From: JANOZM01 sp031429355
GTDB lineage: Bacteria; Pseudomonadota; Gammaproteobacteria; Burkholderiales; Burkholderiaceae_E
Reading direction: 5' to 3'
Assembly: GCA_031429355.1 (NCBI GenBank)
Contig: JANOZM010000016.1
Span: 496,001-560,000 of the forward strand
Length of the DNA stretch: 64,000 bases
In this document: positions 61,618-64,000 of the stretch, piece after piece
Numbering within the stretch: position 1 is the first letter of the stretch
Layout: each line of letters opens with the position of its first letter
Program-made: the position numbers and the translations under genes
Notes under the pieces: model-generated
Databases searched by the model: none
The model's input: the letters and a program-made list of their open reading frames with translations, nothing else
What the model was told of the DNA's origin: nothing

Positions 61618-62454
61618 ATGGATCTTGGAATACGCGGCCGATGGGCCCTAGTTGGTGGTGCAAGCAAAGGTTTGGGTTTTGGCTGTGCAATGGCCTTAGT
61701 CGAAGATGGCGTGAACGTCGTCATCGTTTCGCGCGGCCAAGAGGCTCTCAATCAAGCCGCCGACAAACTTCGCCAAATAGCGGCTCAATCACACAAGCAA
61801 TACATGCTTATCAATCCTGATGCGGTTGATGTTGCAGTGGCACAAGTTGTTCCTGTTGCTGCTGATATTACGACTGTAGCCGGACGTGAAACTGTGTTTG
61901 CTGCGCGTCGCGATTTTGATATTTTAGTCACCAATGCAGGCGGACCACCAGCTGGCGATTTTCGTAAATGGGATCGCGACATGTGGATTGCAGCAATTGA
62001 TGCAAACATGCTGACACCTATTGAATTAATTAAATCGCAAATTGATGGCATGTGCGCGCGAGGTTTTGGTCGCATCGTCAACATCACCTCTAGTGCAGTT
62101 AAATCGCCTATCGACATACTAGGTCTATCAAACGGGGCACGTGCTGGCTTAACTGGATTTGTGGCTGGCGTAGCCCGTAGCGATATCGCCGCTAAGGGCG
62201 TCACCATTAATAATTTGTTACCGGGTATTTTTGATACGGCGCGCCTACAAAGCAATTTTGAAACGCAAGCAAAAAATGCTGGTCTCGATGTTGCACAAGT
62301 CAGGGCTAAACGTATTGAAGCATTGCCCGGAAAGCGTTTAGGTAACTTAGAAGAGTTTGGCAAAATGTGCGCATTTATTTGTAGCGCGCATGCTGGGTAC
62401 TTAAACGGACAAAACATTTTGCTCGACGGTGGGAGTTACCCTGGTACGTTTTAA
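61618..62454 (+). CDS. Short-chain dehydrogenase/reductase
   Basis: The 278-residue SDR starts with GIRGRWALVGGASKGLGFGCAMALVEDG (TGxxxGxG variant GGASKGLG), VTNAGGPPAGDF, NITSSAVKSPIDILGLSNGARAGLTG, in which the usual Tyr-x-x-x-Lys reads L-S-N-G-A-R, so the catalytic Tyr/Lys pair is replaced. The family with Leu-Ser-x-x-x-Arg is known among SDRs of this sort and is often annotated 3-oxoacyl-ACP reductase-like. Its activity is uncertain. It lies 36 bases after the PP2C gene and converges with zapE with no gap. Confidence 0.85.
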   Translation: MDLGIRGRWALVGGASKGLGFGCAMALVEDGVNVVIVSRGQEALNQAADKLRQIAAQSHKQYMLINPDAVDVAVAQVVPVAADITTVAGRETVFAARRDFDILVTNAGGPPAGDFRKWDRDMWIAAIDANMLTPIELIKSQIDGMCARGFGRIVNITSSAVKSPIDILGLSNGARAGLTGFVAGVARSDIAAKGVTINNLLPGIFDTARLQSNFETQAKNAGLDVAQVRAKRIEALPGKRLGNLEEFGKMCAFICSAHAGYLNGQNILLDGGSYPGTF

Positions 62455-63570
62455 TTAACCCGCGCCAGTCCGTTTTGGCGTTGCAAGATATTCATCGGTT
62501 TGCATTTCGATTAAACGGCTCACGGTCCGATGAAACTCGTTTGCTAACATTCCTGACGTATACAAGGTCTCGACTTCGCCTTGGGCTCCAACAATTAATT
62601 TTACTTTTTGATCATACAAAATATCAACTAACCAAGTAAAACGGCGTGCCTCCGACGACATGGTTGCATACATAATCGGGACGCCAGACAACACTAGTGT
62701 GTGAAACTGTTTAGCAATTTCTAAATAATCATTTTGCGATCTTGGGCCTCCGCACAAGGTTGCGAAGTCGAACCAAATAACGCCACCGGCTCGTCGTAAC
62801 GACGAAATTTGTCGGTGCTCAATCGTAATCACTGGGCTTTGATCTGCACGCTCGGCCAACGAATCAAACAAACTGCGTAACGCTTTATCGGTTTCCGCAT
62901 TGAGTTGCGGAAAGTAAACTTTTGCTTTTGACAAAGCGCGACGTCGATAATCTTGCCCTGCATCAACACGCACGATGTCCTGATGTTCTTTGAGCAAATC
63001 GATTGCCGGCAAAATTCGGTCTCGATGCAGTCCATCGGGATACAGTAAATCGGGTTCGTAATTCGACGTCGAAACCAAGCACAGGCCGCGCTTAAACAAA
63101 CTGCGTAACAGGCGCTCTAAAATCATAGCGTCGGCAATATCTGAAATATGAAATTCATCAAAACAAATTAAACGCGCCCGGCTTGCAACGCGCTCGGCCA
63201 CGGCATCTAATGGATCAGCTTGCCCTTTTAACGATTCTAGTTCGTGATGAATAGAGCGCATAAACTCATGAAAGTGCACACGCTGTTTACGCCGCACATC
63301 CACGTTGTCGTAAAACGTGTCCATAATAAAACTTTTGCCGCGCCCGACACCGCCCCACAACCAAATACCGCGTGGCACTTCAGGGCGATGAATTAGTCGC
63401 TTAAACGCATTCGAGCGCTGCTGTTTGTAGTCTGCGAACTCTAATGCCAATTGATTTAAGCGATCAACTGCTGCCAATTGGGCCGCGTCTGCTTGATACC
63501 CGCGACGCAACAATGCCGCCTGGTAGGCGGCATTGATCGGCCCCGCAATCACGGCACCTTCATCACTCAT
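62455..63570 (-). CDS. zapE: Cell division ATPase ZapE (AFG1-like)
   Basis: The 371-residue protein has Walker A GGVGRGKS (73-80), Walker B LICFDEFHISDIADAMIL, and family motifs VHFHEFMRSIHHEL and STSNYEPDLLYPDGLHRDRILPAI. ZapE stabilises FtsZ rings under stress and is related to mitochondrial AFG1. It lies about 70 bases after lpdA on the same strand, the common order after the 2-oxoglutarate dehydrogenase genes in Burkholderiales. Confidence 0.94.
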   Translation of the reverse strand: MSDEGAVIAGPINAAYQAALLRRGYQADAAQLAAVDRLNQLALEFADYKQQRSNAFKRLIHRPEVPRGIWLWGGVGRGKSFIMDTFYDNVDVRRKQRVHFHEFMRSIHHELESLKGQADPLDAVAERVASRARLICFDEFHISDIADAMILERLLRSLFKRGLCLVSTSNYEPDLLYPDGLHRDRILPAIDLLKEHQDIVRVDAGQDYRRRALSKAKVYFPQLNAETDKALRSLFDSLAERADQSPVITIEHRQISSLRRAGGVIWFDFATLCGGPRSQNDYLEIAKQFHTLVLSGVPIMYATMSSEARRFTWLVDILYDQKVKLIVGAQGEVETLYTSGMLANEFHRTVSRLIEMQTDEYLATPKRTGAG

Positions 63571-63609
63571 TGTCGAGCATCATGCGTTTGAATTTCTCAT
63601 CTTTGTTGA

Positions 63610-63631
63610 TCCCCTCGAATCATCAAGGGGA
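63610..63631 (-). terminator. Weak hairpin between lpdA and zapE
   Basis: Arms TCCCCT (63610-63615) and AGGGGA (63626-63631) can form a six-pair stem in the lpdA-zapE gap. There is no T-run after it on the minus strand, so at most it attenuates or protects the lpdA end. A direct repeat AATCATCAA partly overlaps it. Confidence 0.25.
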
Positions 63632-63639
63632 ATCATCAA

Positions 63640-64000
63640 TTACATATTCAAGGCGCGTTTGTCAGCGGCTAACGCAGCTTCGCGCATGACTTCCGATAAC
63701 GAAGGGTGCGCATGGCAAATGCGTCCAATATCTTCTGCAGAGGCTTTGAATTCCATTGCTACAACAGCTTCAGCAATTAAGTCCGACGCTGCAGACGCCA
63801 CAATATGCACGCCTAAAATTTCATCGGTTGTTGCGTCGGCTAGCATTTTCACAAAACCATCGGAGGCGCCCATGCCCAAAGCCCGCCCGTTAGCAGCAAA
63901 AGGAAATTGACCGGTTTTGTAAGCGCGGCCTTCGGCCTTTAATTGTTGCTCGTTTTTACCAACCCAAGCGATCTCTGGCGATGTGTAAATAACCCAAGGA
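63640..64000 (-). CDS. lpdA: Dihydrolipoamide dehydrogenase, C-terminal part
   Basis: Only the last 119 codons are in the window; the frame is open to base 64000. The visible part reads PWVIYTSPEIAWVGKNEQQLKAEG, then GRALGMGASDGFVKMLADATTDEILGVHIVA and HAHPSLSEVMREAALAADKRALNM. This is the dimerisation domain of the flavoprotein disulphide reductases, with the active-site His of the HxHPxxSE motif. LpdA (E3) reoxidises lipoyl groups of 2-oxoglutarate or pyruvate dehydrogenase. Its position before zapE suggests the sucAB-lpdA operon lies to the right. Confidence 0.94.
   Translation of the reverse strand, partial: PWVIYTSPEIAWVGKNEQQLKAEGRAYKTGQFPFAANGRALGMGASDGFVKMLADATTDEILGVHIVASAASDLIAEAVVAMEFKASAEDIGRICHAHPSLSEVMREAALAADKRALNM

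Noticed and set aside
61785..62417. 210-codon minus-strand open frame
   Set aside because: It lies wholly inside the SDR gene, whose frame has recognisable motifs; the antisense translation shows none.

Overview
The window looks like chromosome of a betaproteobacterium of the order Burkholderiales, with base composition judged by eye at somewhat under 50% G+C. The evidence is gene content and order: rne divergent from rluC-gph-Rieske-sppA, lpdA followed by zapE, a class I PHA synthase operon (phaC-phaB-phaR), Bug-type periplasmic receptors, orphan GspE and spermidine-synthase-like genes, and ispD-ispF next to mfd. No tRNA, rRNA, CRISPR array, insertion sequence, integrase or phage gene was seen. 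The window cuts a gene at each end: a flippase-like membrane protein at the left and lpdA at the right.

Layout. 1-3.1 kb: flippase end, exported MetX-like alpha/beta hydrolase, class II aldolase, MliC-like lipoprotein. 3.1-6.4 kb, minus strand: tightly coupled rluC-gph-Rieske-sppA. 6.4-7.06 kb: long divergent leader region, then rne, moaA, mobA and a clear terminator. 12-13 kb: two periplasmic c-type cytochromes. 13-16.5 kb: MoxR ATPase, a double acetyltransferase, an EmrE-type SMR pump and a CoxE-like VWA protein, probably one transcript. 16.6-22.5 kb: glycine-zipper protein, orphan GspE ATPase, spermidine-synthase-like gene with no normal start codon, htpG. 22.5-25.7 kb: MocR-type regulator divergent from a LysE exporter and an EamA transporter. 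25.8-27.4 kb: PEP-CTERM surface protein with a sigma-54 type promoter, and a small membrane protein. 27.5-31.5 kb: acyl-CoA cluster (family III CoA-transferase, crotonase, quinone-oxidoreductase-like enzyme, Bug receptor). 31.5-36.1 kb, minus: HIBCH-like hydrolase, metallo-hydrolase, parC. 36.2-46 kb: tex, exported hydrolase, ispF/ispD (minus), mfd, serB. 46-51 kb, minus: rimO and phaC-phaB-phaR. 51-57.5 kb: small membrane protein, pgeF, rluD, bamD, a YCF48-type propeller, MipA/OmpV, CAP lipoprotein. 57.5-64 kb: DinG-type helicase, argC, YdcH, PP2C phosphatase, SDR, zapE, lpdA.

Most of the window is housekeeping: RNA processing, ribosome modification, molybdenum cofactor, isoprenoid, serine and arginine synthesis, DNA repair and topology, envelope assembly. 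The accessory parts that deserve attention are the MoxR/double-GNAT/SMR/VWA cluster, the sigma-54 driven PEP-CTERM gene, the startless spermidine-synthase-like gene, the acyl-CoA catabolic cluster, and four families of short tandem repeats sitting in gaps between genes. I did not find a clear-cut unknown defence or mobile system; the MoxR cluster is the best candidate for an undescribed functional unit.
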